NCBI GenBank assembly: GCA_013817135.1
Contig: JACDDF010000223.1
Span: 1-5,083 of the forward strand
Direction: 5' to 3'
DNA length: 5,083 bases
Source: Nitrospirales bacterium
GTDB lineage: Bacteria; Nitrospirota; Nitrospiria; Nitrospirales; UBA8639
Part shown: one piece after another, positions 1-5,083 of the stretch
Numbering within the stretch: position 1 is the first letter of the stretch
Layout: each line of letters opens with the position of its first letter
Notes under the pieces: model-generated
The model's database searches: none
What the model saw: the letters and a program-made list of their open reading frames with translations, nothing else
What the model was told of the DNA's origin: nothing
Made by a program: the position numbers and the translations under genes

Positions 1-1011
1 ACTAATTTCAAACGTATCCGGGAGCATGGCCTTGGTGACAAAAAACATCACCACCGCCATCAGCGCACTGGAGATGATCAGCATCTTTTTCAGCGCCGGG
101 CCAACCTGGTCCTCGGAAGTGACCTTGACCATCATCAGAGTGAGAAAGCTCACCGGGATGCCGATGGCAGAAATAAGGATTGGATACAACAACGCATCAA
201 CCATTCCGGAAAAAGCGACCGCACTAATCACCATGGCGGCGCAGGTGCTTTCCGCACAGGAACCAAATAAGTCAGCCCCCATTCCGGCCACATCACCCAC
301 GTTATCGCCCACGTTATCGGCAATCACCGCAGGATTACGCGGATCATCTTCGGGAATCCCCGCTTCAACTTTTCCCACCAAATCGGCCCCGACGTCGGCG
401 GCTTTTGTGAAAATTCCTCCACCCACCCGCGCAAATAACGCGATAGACGAACCCCCGAGGCCGAAGCCGGCAATCACTTCCATCAGAATATGGGTCGGGA
501 GTTGAGCCGGCATGATACTTTTGAGTCCAAGATAGATAGTTAACAGTCCTAAGGCCGCCAAGCTGACCAACGCAAAGCCCATCACAGCTCCGGAATGCAG
601 CGCGACATTAAATGCGGTGGAGAGAGATTGATTGGCAGAAACCGTCGTCCGCACATTGCCTTGTGTCGCAATCTTCATCCCGATAAAACCGGAGGCAATC
701 GAAATAATGGCACCAAAGATAAATGCAATAGCGGTATACAGCCCTTCATTCACATAGTCCGTATGATGGTCATCAATTAACACCGCAATGATAGCCGCAA
801 AGACCACCATGAAAATGGCCATAATTCTGTATTCCTGCTTCAGGAATGCCATGGCCCCGTTGGCAATAGCCGAATGGATTTTCGCCAGACGCTTCCGGGT
901 TTCCGGATCTTTGACACCCATATCAATGGGGATCTTCATGACCGAGGAAGAATAGTAATACGCGATAGCTAATCCGAGAACGGACAGAACCAGAATAATA
1001 GTTACCGACAT
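1..1011 (-). CDS. hppA: Membrane-integral ion-pumping pyrophosphatase, N-terminal half (partial at window edge)
   Basis: This enzyme hydrolyses cytoplasmic pyrophosphate and uses the energy to pump H+ and/or Na+ across the membrane. Translating the minus strand from the ATG at 1011 gives 337 residues with no stop; the usual length is about 670-750, so roughly half is missing. The family signature is intact: GLGGSS near residue 185, GGGIFTKAADVGADLVGKVE at about 197-216, EDDPRNPA at 221-228 and DNVGDNVGD at 232-240. These supply the Asp, Lys and Glu residues that bind Mg2+ and pyrophosphate. About eight hydrophobic helices are visible, near 2-22, 60-80, 92-115, 137-163, 176-198, 241-267, 275-296 and 309-329. 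D247 and E254 match, by remembered alignment, the Asp/Glu gate pair of helix 6. A GGAG at 1023-1026, 11 nt upstream, supports the start; the nearer upstream ATG is out of frame. The K+-dependence residue lies in the missing half, so ion specificity cannot be called. Confidence 0.96.
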   Translation of the reverse strand, partial: MSVTIILVLSVLGLAIAYYYSSSVMKIPIDMGVKDPETRKRLAKIHSAIANGAMAFLKQEYRIMAIFMVVFAAIIAVLIDDHHTDYVNEGLYTAIAFIFGAIISIASGFIGMKIATQGNVRTTVSANQSLSTAFNVALHSGAVMGFALVSLAALGLLTIYLGLKSIMPAQLPTHILMEVIAGFGLGGSSIALFARVGGGIFTKAADVGADLVGKVEAGIPEDDPRNPAVIADNVGDNVGDVAGMGADLFGSCAESTCAAMVISAVAFSGMVDALLYPILISAIGIPVSFLTLMMVKVTSEDQVGPALKKMLIISSALMAVVMFFVTKAMLPDTFEIS

Positions 1012-1111
1012 GTTGGGAATATCTCCATTCTTATGTAAGTGACCAGAAGTGAATTATTAGCACCATCTCAACAGGAACTATAGAATGAGACCGGTGAATT
1101 CCGGCTATGGG

Positions 1112-1139
1112 CTAAGACCATACGTCACAACCTAAGACC
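1112..1139. repeat. Tandem 8-bp direct repeat CTAAGACC, 20-bp period
   Basis: CTAAGACC occurs at 1112-1119 and again, identically, at 1132-1139, with a 12-bp gap. The start-to-start spacing of 20 bp is close to two helical turns, as expected for a protein binding to one face of DNA. It lies about 100-130 bp upstream of the hppA start. A related CTAGACC, one base shorter, is at 1236-1242. The repeat is seen directly; an operator role is inference. Confidence 0.4.
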
Positions 1140-1255
1140 CGACCGTCCATTTGTTCACAGAGAAATGCTTCATTCTCGAATCAACTTCCTTATGTCGTTC
1201 TAGCTGGGAGACAAAACAGCGGGCGAGGGGCTGCCCTAGACCGACCAGACACGAT

Positions 1256-1288
1256 CATGACATCGGCCTGATTCAAAAATGTGTCATG
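1256..1288. repeat. 7-bp inverted repeat in the hppA leader
   Basis: CATGACA (1256-1262) and TGTCATG (1282-1288) are perfectly complementary with a 19-nt gap. A second pair, CATCAA (1305-1310) and TTGATG (1321-1326), has a 10-nt loop. If transcription starts near 1331, both would lie within the hppA leader RNA and could fold there. Repeats of this length also occur by chance, and I do not recognise a known riboswitch. Confidence 0.3.
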
Positions 1289-1337
1289 TCGCCGTTCCGT
1301 CGGCCATCAACGCATGTTCATTGATGACGAGCGGTGA

Positions 1338-1366
1338 ATTTTACCTGTCTGCGTAACAATGTTCAA
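1338..1366 (-). promoter_or_regulatory. Candidate sigma-70 promoter for hppA
   Basis: Read on the minus strand, TTGAAC (1361-1366; 4 of 6 to consensus) and TAAAAT (1338-1343; 5 of 6) are separated by exactly 17 nt. The start site would be near 1331, giving hppA a leader of about 320 nt. Element quality and spacing are good, but no transcript evidence exists, and a nearer promoter remains possible. Confidence 0.35.
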
Positions 1367-1414
1367 GGTAAAAACCCTAATAACCATTTTTTTATCAACA
1401 TCATGACCAGGGTC

Positions 1415-1456
1415 AAAAATGAGGGATGCTTCAGGCTCCTGCCAATTACTTCATCC
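1415..1456 (-). terminator. Weak terminator-like hairpin after rluE
   Basis: On the minus strand GGATG (1452-1456) can pair with CATCC (1424-1428) around an inner GGC/GCC stem (1441-1443 with 1434-1436). T5 follows at 1415-1419 after a four-base gap. It sits about 40 nt beyond the rluE stop, where a terminator would be expected. The stem is interrupted and the T-tract short, so the call is tentative. Confidence 0.22.
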
Positions 1457-1496
1457 GAAGGGCTTTCTCCTGTCCTCACACGCTACACAAAAAGCT

Positions 1497-2099
1497 CTAA
1501 GACAACCCCCGCAATTCTCCTGTTCGAAGCTCCCTCCACTGCCCTGGCGGAAGAGATCCCAACCGAATCGGCCCGATAGCCACACGAATAATCCGCAGGC
1601 TCGGGTGTCCTACTTGCGCGGTCATATGCCGAATTTGCCTGTTCATCCCTTCTTGAATTTCCATCCGCAACCACACCGTGGGGACGGATTTGCGAAAACG
1701 AATGGGGACGGAACGAGGAGAGACGGCGGGCTCATCCTGAAGTCGCTGAACCTTAGCCGGCCTGGTCCGTTTCCCCTTGACCATGACACCTTCACGAAGT
1801 TGCACGAGAGCCGATTCATCTGGAATACGTTCCACTTGCACCAAATAGGTCTTGGAAATTTTATGTAATGGGGAGGTCAAACGATGAGCCAGCTCTCCAT
1901 CCGAAGTCAGCAGAAGCAGGCCTTCGCTATCCATGTCCAAGCGACCGGCCGGATAGACCCGTGGTTCAAGCACGTAGTCGGCCAAGGTCGGACGCCCTTC
2001 AGCATCGGTAAATTTCGACAGAACGCCGTAAGGCTTATGCAGCATCAGATGCCGATGAGGTAATTGCGAGGATGTCCTAGCTTGAAATTTGGATTTCAT
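1497..2099 (-). CDS. rluE: 23S rRNA pseudouridine synthase, RluE-type (RsuA family)
   Basis: This is a 200-residue RsuA/RluB/E/F-family pseudouridine synthase. E. coli RluE converts U2457 of 23S rRNA to pseudouridine in the peptidyl-transferase region. Visible hallmarks are LMLHKPYGVLSKFTDAEGR at 18-36, the catalytic motif GRLDMDSEGLLLLTSDG at 52-68 with nucleophile D55, RKSVPTVWLRM at 136-146, EGMNRQIRHMTAQVG at 150-164 and the C-terminal PPGQWREL. There is no S4 RNA-binding domain at the N terminus, as in RluE and unlike RsuA or RluB. Length agrees with E. coli RluE (about 217). The FTDAEGR and GQWRE segments resemble RluE more than RluF, so the paralog call is fairly firm. The ATG at 2099 has no obvious Shine-Dalgarno sequence; M19 is a possible alternative start but would begin at the first conserved strand. 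It may be cotranscribed with the small upstream gene. Confidence 0.92.
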   Translation of the reverse strand: MKSKFQARTSSQLPHRHLMLHKPYGVLSKFTDAEGRPTLADYVLEPRVYPAGRLDMDSEGLLLLTSDGELAHRLTSPLHKISKTYLVQVERIPDESALVQLREGVMVKGKRTRPAKVQRLQDEPAVSPRSVPIRFRKSVPTVWLRMEIQEGMNRQIRHMTAQVGHPSLRIIRVAIGPIRLGSLPPGQWRELRTGELRGLS

Positions 2100-2167
2100 T
2101 GTCTGCGCGGTCGGTCAATCAAAAAACCCCTCTCCTAACTTTCCAAATAACATTTTCTCTGCCCTAC

Positions 2168-2401
2168 TCAATTATTCCAGGGAGTACATCCGACAGGAGT
2201 GATACCACAAAACTTCAACTTAGCTGACGCCGTATCTACCACAAACATTCCTCCCTGAACTCCGTCAACTCTAATCCCTTGGTCACGACCAGGGAGAGGA
2301 TCCTCCAGATTTGGGACGACCGGGCCTGAAAAAGCTCGGCTTACCCCCAAAACACTTAAAAGCATCAAACAGGCAACTAATAGTTTTCTCCATGTCGTCA
2401 T
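2168..2401 (-). CDS. Small exported protein of unknown function
   Basis: I do not recognise a named family. The product is 77 residues. It starts with MTTWRK and a hydrophobic stretch at about 7-20, then SRA before residue 24, which fits a Sec signal peptide cleaved after A23. The mature part would be only about 54 residues: a Pro/Gly/Asp-rich segment (PVVPNLEDPLPGRDQG), a GGMFVVDTASAKLKFC stretch at 50-65 that looks like a beta-hairpin, and a tail with a second cysteine (C65 and C72), which could form a disulfide in the periplasm. I chose the ATG at 2401 because AGGG (2408-2411) lies 6 nt upstream. An ATG at 2407 and a TTG at 2416 are in frame but would overlap or precede that site. It reads toward rluE with a 68-nt gap and no terminator seen, so cotranscription is possible. 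Signal-peptide logic makes it likely to be real. Confidence 0.6.
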   Translation of the reverse strand: MTTWRKLLVACLMLLSVLGVSRAFSGPVVPNLEDPLPGRDQGIRVDGVQGGMFVVDTASAKLKFCGITPVGCTPWNN

Positions 2402-2463
2402 AAACATCCCTACCAAAAAATAAAACTTATTTCATCGTTGCCCTATCACCAATCCCTCTGCGG

Positions 2464-2499
2464 CTATTGGATCAACATCACCTATTTATGATCCAGTAG
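2464..2499. repeat. 11-bp inverted repeat upstream of the small exported-protein gene
   Basis: CTATTGGATCA (2464-2474) pairs with TGATCCAGTA plus a final G (2489-2499) across all 11 positions, with one G-T pair and a 14-nt loop. The core TGGATCA/TGATCCA is perfect. Read on the minus strand, a weak promoter (TTGGGG at 2507-2512, 16-nt spacer, CATAAA at 2485-2490) would have its -10 inside the loop, which would suit an operator. Alternatively it is a hairpin in a plus-strand small RNA. The repeat is seen; both roles are inference. Confidence 0.5.
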
Positions 2500-2524
2500 G
2501 AAACTCCCCCAAACAGACTACGGG

Positions 2525-2558
2525 ATGGAGGTCTATTATCTTTCAACCCAGCCTCCAT
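2525..2558. repeat. Second inverted repeat (ATGGAGG/CCTCCAT)
   Basis: ATGGAGG at 2525-2531 and CCTCCAT at 2552-2558 are perfectly complementary with a 20-nt loop. In plus-strand RNA the stem could extend outward by three more pairs (GGG with TCT, two of them G-U). No T-tract follows directly, so this is not itself a terminator. Confidence 0.35.
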
Positions 2559-2582
2559 TCTCGCCAAATCTCATGGAAAAGA

Positions 2583-2726
2583 TTAGCCATAGGTTTTTCC
2601 TATTTTTTTTCGTTCCCCATGGGAATAAGAATTTTTCCTGCTGGGGCCACGGCCAAATACCTGACTAAGCACACTTACTAAAATAGCCAATAGAACGATT
2701 CCATAACAGATAGAGAGCTGCCGCAC
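2583..2726 (-). other. Doubtful small ORF with one membrane segment (47 codons, GTG start)
   Basis: Reading leftward from a GTG at 2726 gives 47 residues and a TAA at 2583-2585. Residues 4-24 form one hydrophobic segment (LSICYGIVLLAILVSVLSQVF), followed by a basic polar tail rich in Arg, Lys, Ser and Gly. This is the positive-inside layout of a small single-pass protein. A GGGAG lies 4 nt upstream of the GTG, slightly close. There is no in-frame ATG, since the frame opens at a TAA about 12 codons further upstream. Frames of this length arise by chance in AT-rich DNA, and a plus-strand frame overlaps it, so I leave it as a candidate only. Confidence 0.2.
2589..2610 (+). terminator. Terminator-like hairpin with T-tract, plus strand
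   Basis: ATAGG (2589-2593), a TTTTT loop and CCTAT (2599-2603) are followed directly by seven T (2604-2610). The layout is that of a Rho-independent terminator, but the stem is only 5 bp with two G-C pairs, so it would be weak. No plus-strand gene lies upstream, which raises the possibility of a short RNA ending here. It may simply be AT-rich chance. Confidence 0.2.
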
Positions 2727-2757
2727 TGCACTCCCTGCCTGTGTGGAATAGGATTCA

Positions 2758-2786
2758 TTGATCTTTTATTGCCCCATTCAAATATT
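2758..2786 (+). promoter_or_regulatory. Candidate promoter for hflK-hflC
   Basis: TTGATC (2758-2763) and AATATT (2781-2786) each match four of six sigma-70 consensus positions and are spaced by 17 nt. Transcription would start near 2793, leaving a leader of about 70 nt. A small inverted repeat GTTAC/GTAAC (2790-2794, 2805-2809) lies at the predicted start and might be an operator. The match is moderate. Confidence 0.3.
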
Positions 2787-2862
2787 TCTGTTACCTTGGT
2801 TCACGTAACTACAGTAATCACCTCGCTCATCCCGCTTTTAACTCAAATTATAGGACTAACGT

Positions 2863-3903
2863 ATGGCATGGGAACCTAAAGATCCGTGGGGAGGAAGTGG
2901 TCAAGACCCCCTCGATGAAGCGCTTCGTAAAGCACAAGAGCAACTCACTCGACTCGTGCCCGGCCGGGGATTCAAATCCATTATCTATATTGTCCTGGCA
3001 GTCCTGGCTCTGTGGCAATCGGTGTTTATTGTGGCCCCCGACGAGCAGGGTCTGGTGAAACGGTTTGGCGATATTGTTCGTGAGGTTGAATCCGGACCAC
3101 ATTTTAAAATTCCATTTGTAGAAACAGTCGACACCCCAAAAATTGAAAAACTCCATCGGGTGGAGGTGGGATTCCGCACCGACCGAGGACGCACCCAATT
3201 CGTTCCCAAAGAAGCCCTCATGTTGACCGGTGACATGAATATTTTGTCTCTCGAGTTCATCGTCCAATATAAAATCAAAGAAGCTAAAAATTACTTATAT
3301 AAAGTCGCCGATGTCGAGTCCACCATTCACAACGCCGCTGAAGCTGCTATGCGCGAAGTCATCGGCAAAAGTAAGATTGATGAAGCGTTAACGATCGGCA
3401 AAGCCCAGATTCAACAGGAAGCTCAAGACCTGCTTCAAGGCGTCCTCGATCAGTACCTGGCCGGCGTGCAAGTGGCCACGATTCAGCTTCAGGATGTCAA
3501 TCCTCCGGAAGCCGTCGCCGCAGCCTTTAAAGATGTTGCCAGCGCCAAGGAAGACCGTGAAAAGCTCATTAATCAGTCTCACGGCTACCGAAACGATTTA
3601 ATTCCCAGAGCAAAAGGGGAAGCTGCTCAAGGCATCAACCAGGCCAAAGGCCATGCACAGTCACGAATTGCGCGGGCGGAGGGAGAAGCCAATTACTTTC
3701 TCCAGACCTTAAAAGAATACAAACTCGCCAAGGATGTCATCAGTAAACGGGTCTACATTGAAACGATGGAAGAAGTCATGGCTAACACGGAAAAAATCAT
3801 TCTGGATTCCAAGGCGATCGGCAATGTCCTGCCCTTTCTTCCGTTAGATCGCCAATCCCGCTCGCGCGGAGAAACAACCACTCAAGGAGGGGACTCTCGA
3901 TGA
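2863..3903 (+). CDS. hflK: FtsH protease modulator subunit HflK (SPFH family)
   Basis: HflK pairs with HflC in a large inner-membrane assembly that encloses and modulates the FtsH protease. The product is 346 residues. The N terminus keeps the short cytoplasmic MAWxxxDPWGG signature and a DEALRKAQEQL stretch. One membrane helix lies at about 38-57. The SPFH (band 7) domain runs about 58-225 (GLVKRFG, GPHFKIPFVETV, LTGDMNI, YLYKVAD, VIGKSKIDEALT, DVNPPEAVAAAF). An Ala/Glu/Lys-rich coiled coil follows at about 225-290, then RVYIETMEEVMANTEKII and the closing VLPFLPLD. E. coli HflK is 419 residues with a longer Gly-rich N-terminal segment, so this is a shorter form. AGGA (2852-2855) lies 7 nt before the ATG and fixes the start. 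It overlaps hflC by four bases, implying coupled translation and matched subunit amounts. Confidence 0.95.
   Translation: MAWEPKDPWGGSGQDPLDEALRKAQEQLTRLVPGRGFKSIIYIVLAVLALWQSVFIVAPDEQGLVKRFGDIVREVESGPHFKIPFVETVDTPKIEKLHRVEVGFRTDRGRTQFVPKEALMLTGDMNILSLEFIVQYKIKEAKNYLYKVADVESTIHNAAEAAMREVIGKSKIDEALTIGKAQIQQEAQDLLQGVLDQYLAGVQVATIQLQDVNPPEAVAAAFKDVASAKEDREKLINQSHGYRNDLIPRAKGEAAQGINQAKGHAQSRIARAEGEANYFLQTLKEYKLAKDVISKRVYIETMEEVMANTEKIILDSKAIGNVLPFLPLDRQSRSRGETTTQGGDSR
3884..3890 (+). promoter_or_regulatory. Strong Shine-Dalgarno for hflC inside hflK
   Basis: AAGGAGG at 3884-3890 sits 9 nt before the hflC ATG, within the last codons of hflK. It is the best ribosome-binding site in the window and settles the hflC start at the ATGA overlap. 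Confidence 0.8.
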
Positions 3904-4757
3904 AACAAAATCTCCTCATTGGTGTCATATTAGTTTTTGGACTGCTTTTGGTCTTAGGTCTTTCCCCATTTTTTGTGGTCGACTTAACCGAAACGGCTAT
4001 TGTGGTCGCCTTGGGAAAACCTGTCCAAACCATCACGGAACCAGGGCTGAAGTTTAAAATTCCCTTTTACCATCAAGTCACCTTCTTTGATAAACGCTAT
4101 CTGGACTATGACGCTCCCGCTCGAGATGTCATTACCAGCGATAAGAAATCCCTGGTGATCGACAACTTCGCCAAATGGCGCATTGTGGATCCCTTAAAAG
4201 TGTATCAAGCCTTCCAGACCCAACGAGGTGCCCTCCAGCGCCTGGACGATATTATTTATTCGGAATTGCGGGTTGAGTTGGGCCGCCATGAACTGGGTGA
4301 AATCGTGGCCGCAAACCGTGCGTTGATCATGAAGGTCGTATCGGATCGTTCCAACGAAAAAGCCTCGGCCTACGGGCTTGAGGTCCTGGATGTACGCATT
4401 AAGCGAGCCGACCTTCCTGAGCAAAATGAAAAGGCGATTTTCCAACGGATGCAAGCCGAACGGGAACGCCAGGCCAAGCAATATCGAGCAGAGGGAGAGG
4501 AAGAAGCCCAAAAGATTCGCTCCGAAGCCGAGAAAGACAAGCAAATCATTCTGGCCGAGGCCTATAAAACCGCACAGGAACTTCGTGGAGACGGTGAAGC
4601 TAAAGCCTACAAAATCTATGCGACAGCCTACGAGCAAGGCCCGGAGTTTTTTGAATTCATCAGAACCATGGAAGCCTATAAAAAGACATTTGCGAACAAT
4701 ACCACATTGGTGCTCTCCCCGGATTCGGAGTTCCTCAAGTACCTCAAAAAGCGGTAG
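3900..4757 (+). CDS. hflC: FtsH protease modulator subunit HflC (SPFH family)
   Basis: HflC is the partner of HflK in the inner-membrane complex around FtsH. The product is 285 residues: a membrane helix at about 5-27, an SPFH domain at about 28-185 (EPGLKFKIPFYHQVTFFDKR, DNFAKWRIVDP, GLEVLDVRIKRADLP), and a charged coiled coil at about 180-240 (RMQAERERQAKQYRAEG, then alternating Ala/Glu/Lys repeats). It closes with the typical FFEFIRTMEAYKKTF and LSPDSEFLKYL. It is shorter than E. coli HflC (334). From memory of that sequence, an insert of roughly 50 residues before the LGIEVVDVRIK segment is absent here: only SNEKASAYG bridges to GLEVLDVRIK. The start overlaps the hflK stop as ATGA and is served by AAGGAGG. 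No hairpin terminator is visible after the TAG at 4755-4757, so transcription may run into the next gene. Confidence 0.95.
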   Translation: MKQNLLIGVILVFGLLLVLGLSPFFVVDLTETAIVVALGKPVQTITEPGLKFKIPFYHQVTFFDKRYLDYDAPARDVITSDKKSLVIDNFAKWRIVDPLKVYQAFQTQRGALQRLDDIIYSELRVELGRHELGEIVAANRALIMKVVSDRSNEKASAYGLEVLDVRIKRADLPEQNEKAIFQRMQAERERQAKQYRAEGEEEAQKIRSEAEKDKQIILAEAYKTAQELRGDGEAKAYKIYATAYEQGPEFFEFIRTMEAYKKTFANNTTLVLSPDSEFLKYLKKR

Positions 4758-4824
4758 CCGAGGAGAAACCATACCACCTTCAGCCAGGCGACACAGTTCG
4801 TAATTCAATCCCGGCACTCTCCTC

Positions 4825-5083
4825 ATGGCCAATCTTGAGCATGTTGAACGCCTCATCAAGGGAGGGGTCGGGGAATGGAACAAATTTCGACGGACAAGCC
4901 AGACCATTCAACCCGATCTGAGCGGAGCCGACCTATCCGGGTATGACTTTACCGGGGTTGATTTAAGCCAGGCCAATCTGGAAGGTGCCGACCTCTCAGA
5001 CGCCTATCTCTTTCACGCAAATTTAACGGAAGCCAATCTCTCCGGCGCCAACCTCACCGAAGCCGATGTGCTTGATGCGAATC
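4825..5083 (+). CDS. Pentapeptide-repeat protein, N-terminal part (runs off window)
   Basis: Eighty-six residues are visible before the window ends. Residues about 7-23 (VERLIKGGVGEWNKFRR) match a short leader often seen before such repeats. From residue 31 there are eleven uninterrupted pentads: DLSGA, DLSGY, DFTGV, DLSQA, NLEGA, DLSDA, YLFHA, NLTEA, NLSGA, NLTEA and DVLDA. This A(D/N)LxX pattern folds into a right-handed quadrilateral beta-helix, four pentads per turn, so nearly three turns are seen. No signal peptide is present, which suggests the cytoplasm. Members do many things, from gyrase protection to scaffolding, so no function is assigned. An in-frame TAA at 4801 and the lack of other start codons fix the ATG, although no clear Shine-Dalgarno precedes it. 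It lies 67 nt after hflC. Confidence 0.88.
   Translation, partial: MANLEHVERLIKGGVGEWNKFRRTSQTIQPDLSGADLSGYDFTGVDLSQANLEGADLSDAYLFHANLTEANLSGANLTEADVLDAN

Larger units (their letters stand above)
1012..1496. other. Gene-free interval between rluE and hppA (hppA leader/regulatory region)
   Basis: No convincing coding region is seen here. Open frames on the plus strand that begin at 1334 and 1419 run into the antisense of rluE, resemble no family I recognise and are best read as chance frames. Because both flanking genes point left, this interval should hold the 3' end of the rluE transcript and the promoter and leader of hppA. It contains a terminator-like hairpin (1415-1456), a sigma-70-like promoter (1338-1366), inverted repeats at 1256-1288 and 1305-1326, and a tandem 8-bp direct repeat (1112-1139). 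A further TATAGT (minus strand, 1077-1082) could be the -10 of a nearer promoter but lacks a matching -35. Confidence 0.6.
2402..2862. other. Gene-poor divergent intergenic region
   Basis: This AT-richer interval separates leftward (2401) from rightward (2863) genes, so it should carry promoters in both directions. It holds an 11-bp inverted repeat at 2464-2499, a 7-bp inverted repeat at 2525-2558, a hairpin with T-tract at 2589-2610, and a promoter candidate for hflK at 2758-2786. Short open frames exist on both strands: plus 2525-2668 and minus 2583-2726. They overlap each other, so at most one is likely to be real, and neither is firmly supported. Confidence 0.6.

Noticed and set aside
26..780. 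Plus-strand open frames at 26-505 and 595-780
   Set aside because: They are antisense to the clear pyrophosphatase frame, whose catalytic motifs occupy the same bases. Their own translations are low-complexity and match no family.
1334..1868. Plus-strand frames at 1334-1579 and 1419-1868
   Set aside because: They lie mostly opposite the conserved rluE reading frame, have no membrane or domain signal I recognise, and no convincing ribosome-binding site.
2168..2401. Lipoprotein interpretation of the small exported protein (LVAC at residues 8-11)
   Set aside because: The sequence fits a lipobox, but only about four hydrophobic residues precede the cysteine, too few for a signal peptide, and the hydrophobic core continues after it.
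2525..2668. Plus-strand 47-codon frame starting at ATG 2525
   Set aside because: It has no clear ribosome-binding site, its hydrophobic part comes from a T-rich tract, and it overlaps both the hairpins and the minus-strand candidate.
2772..2780. Heat-shock sigma-32-like -10 element (CCCCATTCA) upstream of hflK
   Set aside because: The -10 match is good, but no CTTGAA-like -35 element is found 13-17 nt upstream, so a heat-shock promoter is not supported.
4194..4907. Long minus-strand frame opposite hflC, and the plus-strand frame 4378-4803
   Set aside because: Both overlap the well-conserved hflC coding sequence in other frames and are shadows created by its charged, repetitive coiled-coil codons.

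Overview
The window looks like ordinary chromosome from a Gram-negative-type bacterium of roughly balanced base composition. A K+-type membrane pyrophosphatase, a RluE-type pseudouridine synthase and an HflK/HflC pair would fit Nitrospirota or a deltaproteobacterium-like lineage. That placement is inference from gene content only; no rRNA or tRNA is present to confirm it.

Layout. The left half is transcribed leftward. Positions 1-1011 hold the first 337 residues of a membrane-integral pyrophosphatase (hppA), cut by the window edge. Positions 1012-1496 have no gene but carry a good promoter candidate for hppA, a tandem direct repeat and inverted repeats, so hppA may have a leader of about 320 nt. 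Next, also on the minus strand, are a 23S rRNA pseudouridine synthase of the RluE type (1497-2099) and, 68 nt upstream of it, a 77-residue exported protein of unknown function (2168-2401). Positions 2402-2862 are the gene-poor divergent region. It contains an 11-bp inverted repeat, a second hairpin, a hairpin with a T-tract, a doubtful small membrane ORF and a likely promoter for the rightward genes.

The right half is transcribed rightward: hflK (2863-3903), hflC (3900-4757, overlapping hflK by ATGA) and, 67 nt on, the start of a pentapeptide-repeat protein (4825 to the window end). HflK and HflC are single-pass SPFH proteins known to form a heteromeric inner-membrane assembly that modulates the FtsH protease. 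FtsH itself is not in the window. No terminator is visible after hflC, so the pentapeptide gene may share its transcript.

No mobile element, CRISPR array, RNA gene of a known family or clear new system was found. The points most worth a second look are the structured divergent region at 2402-2862, the long repeat-bearing hppA leader, the small exported protein, and the pentapeptide gene next to hflKC.
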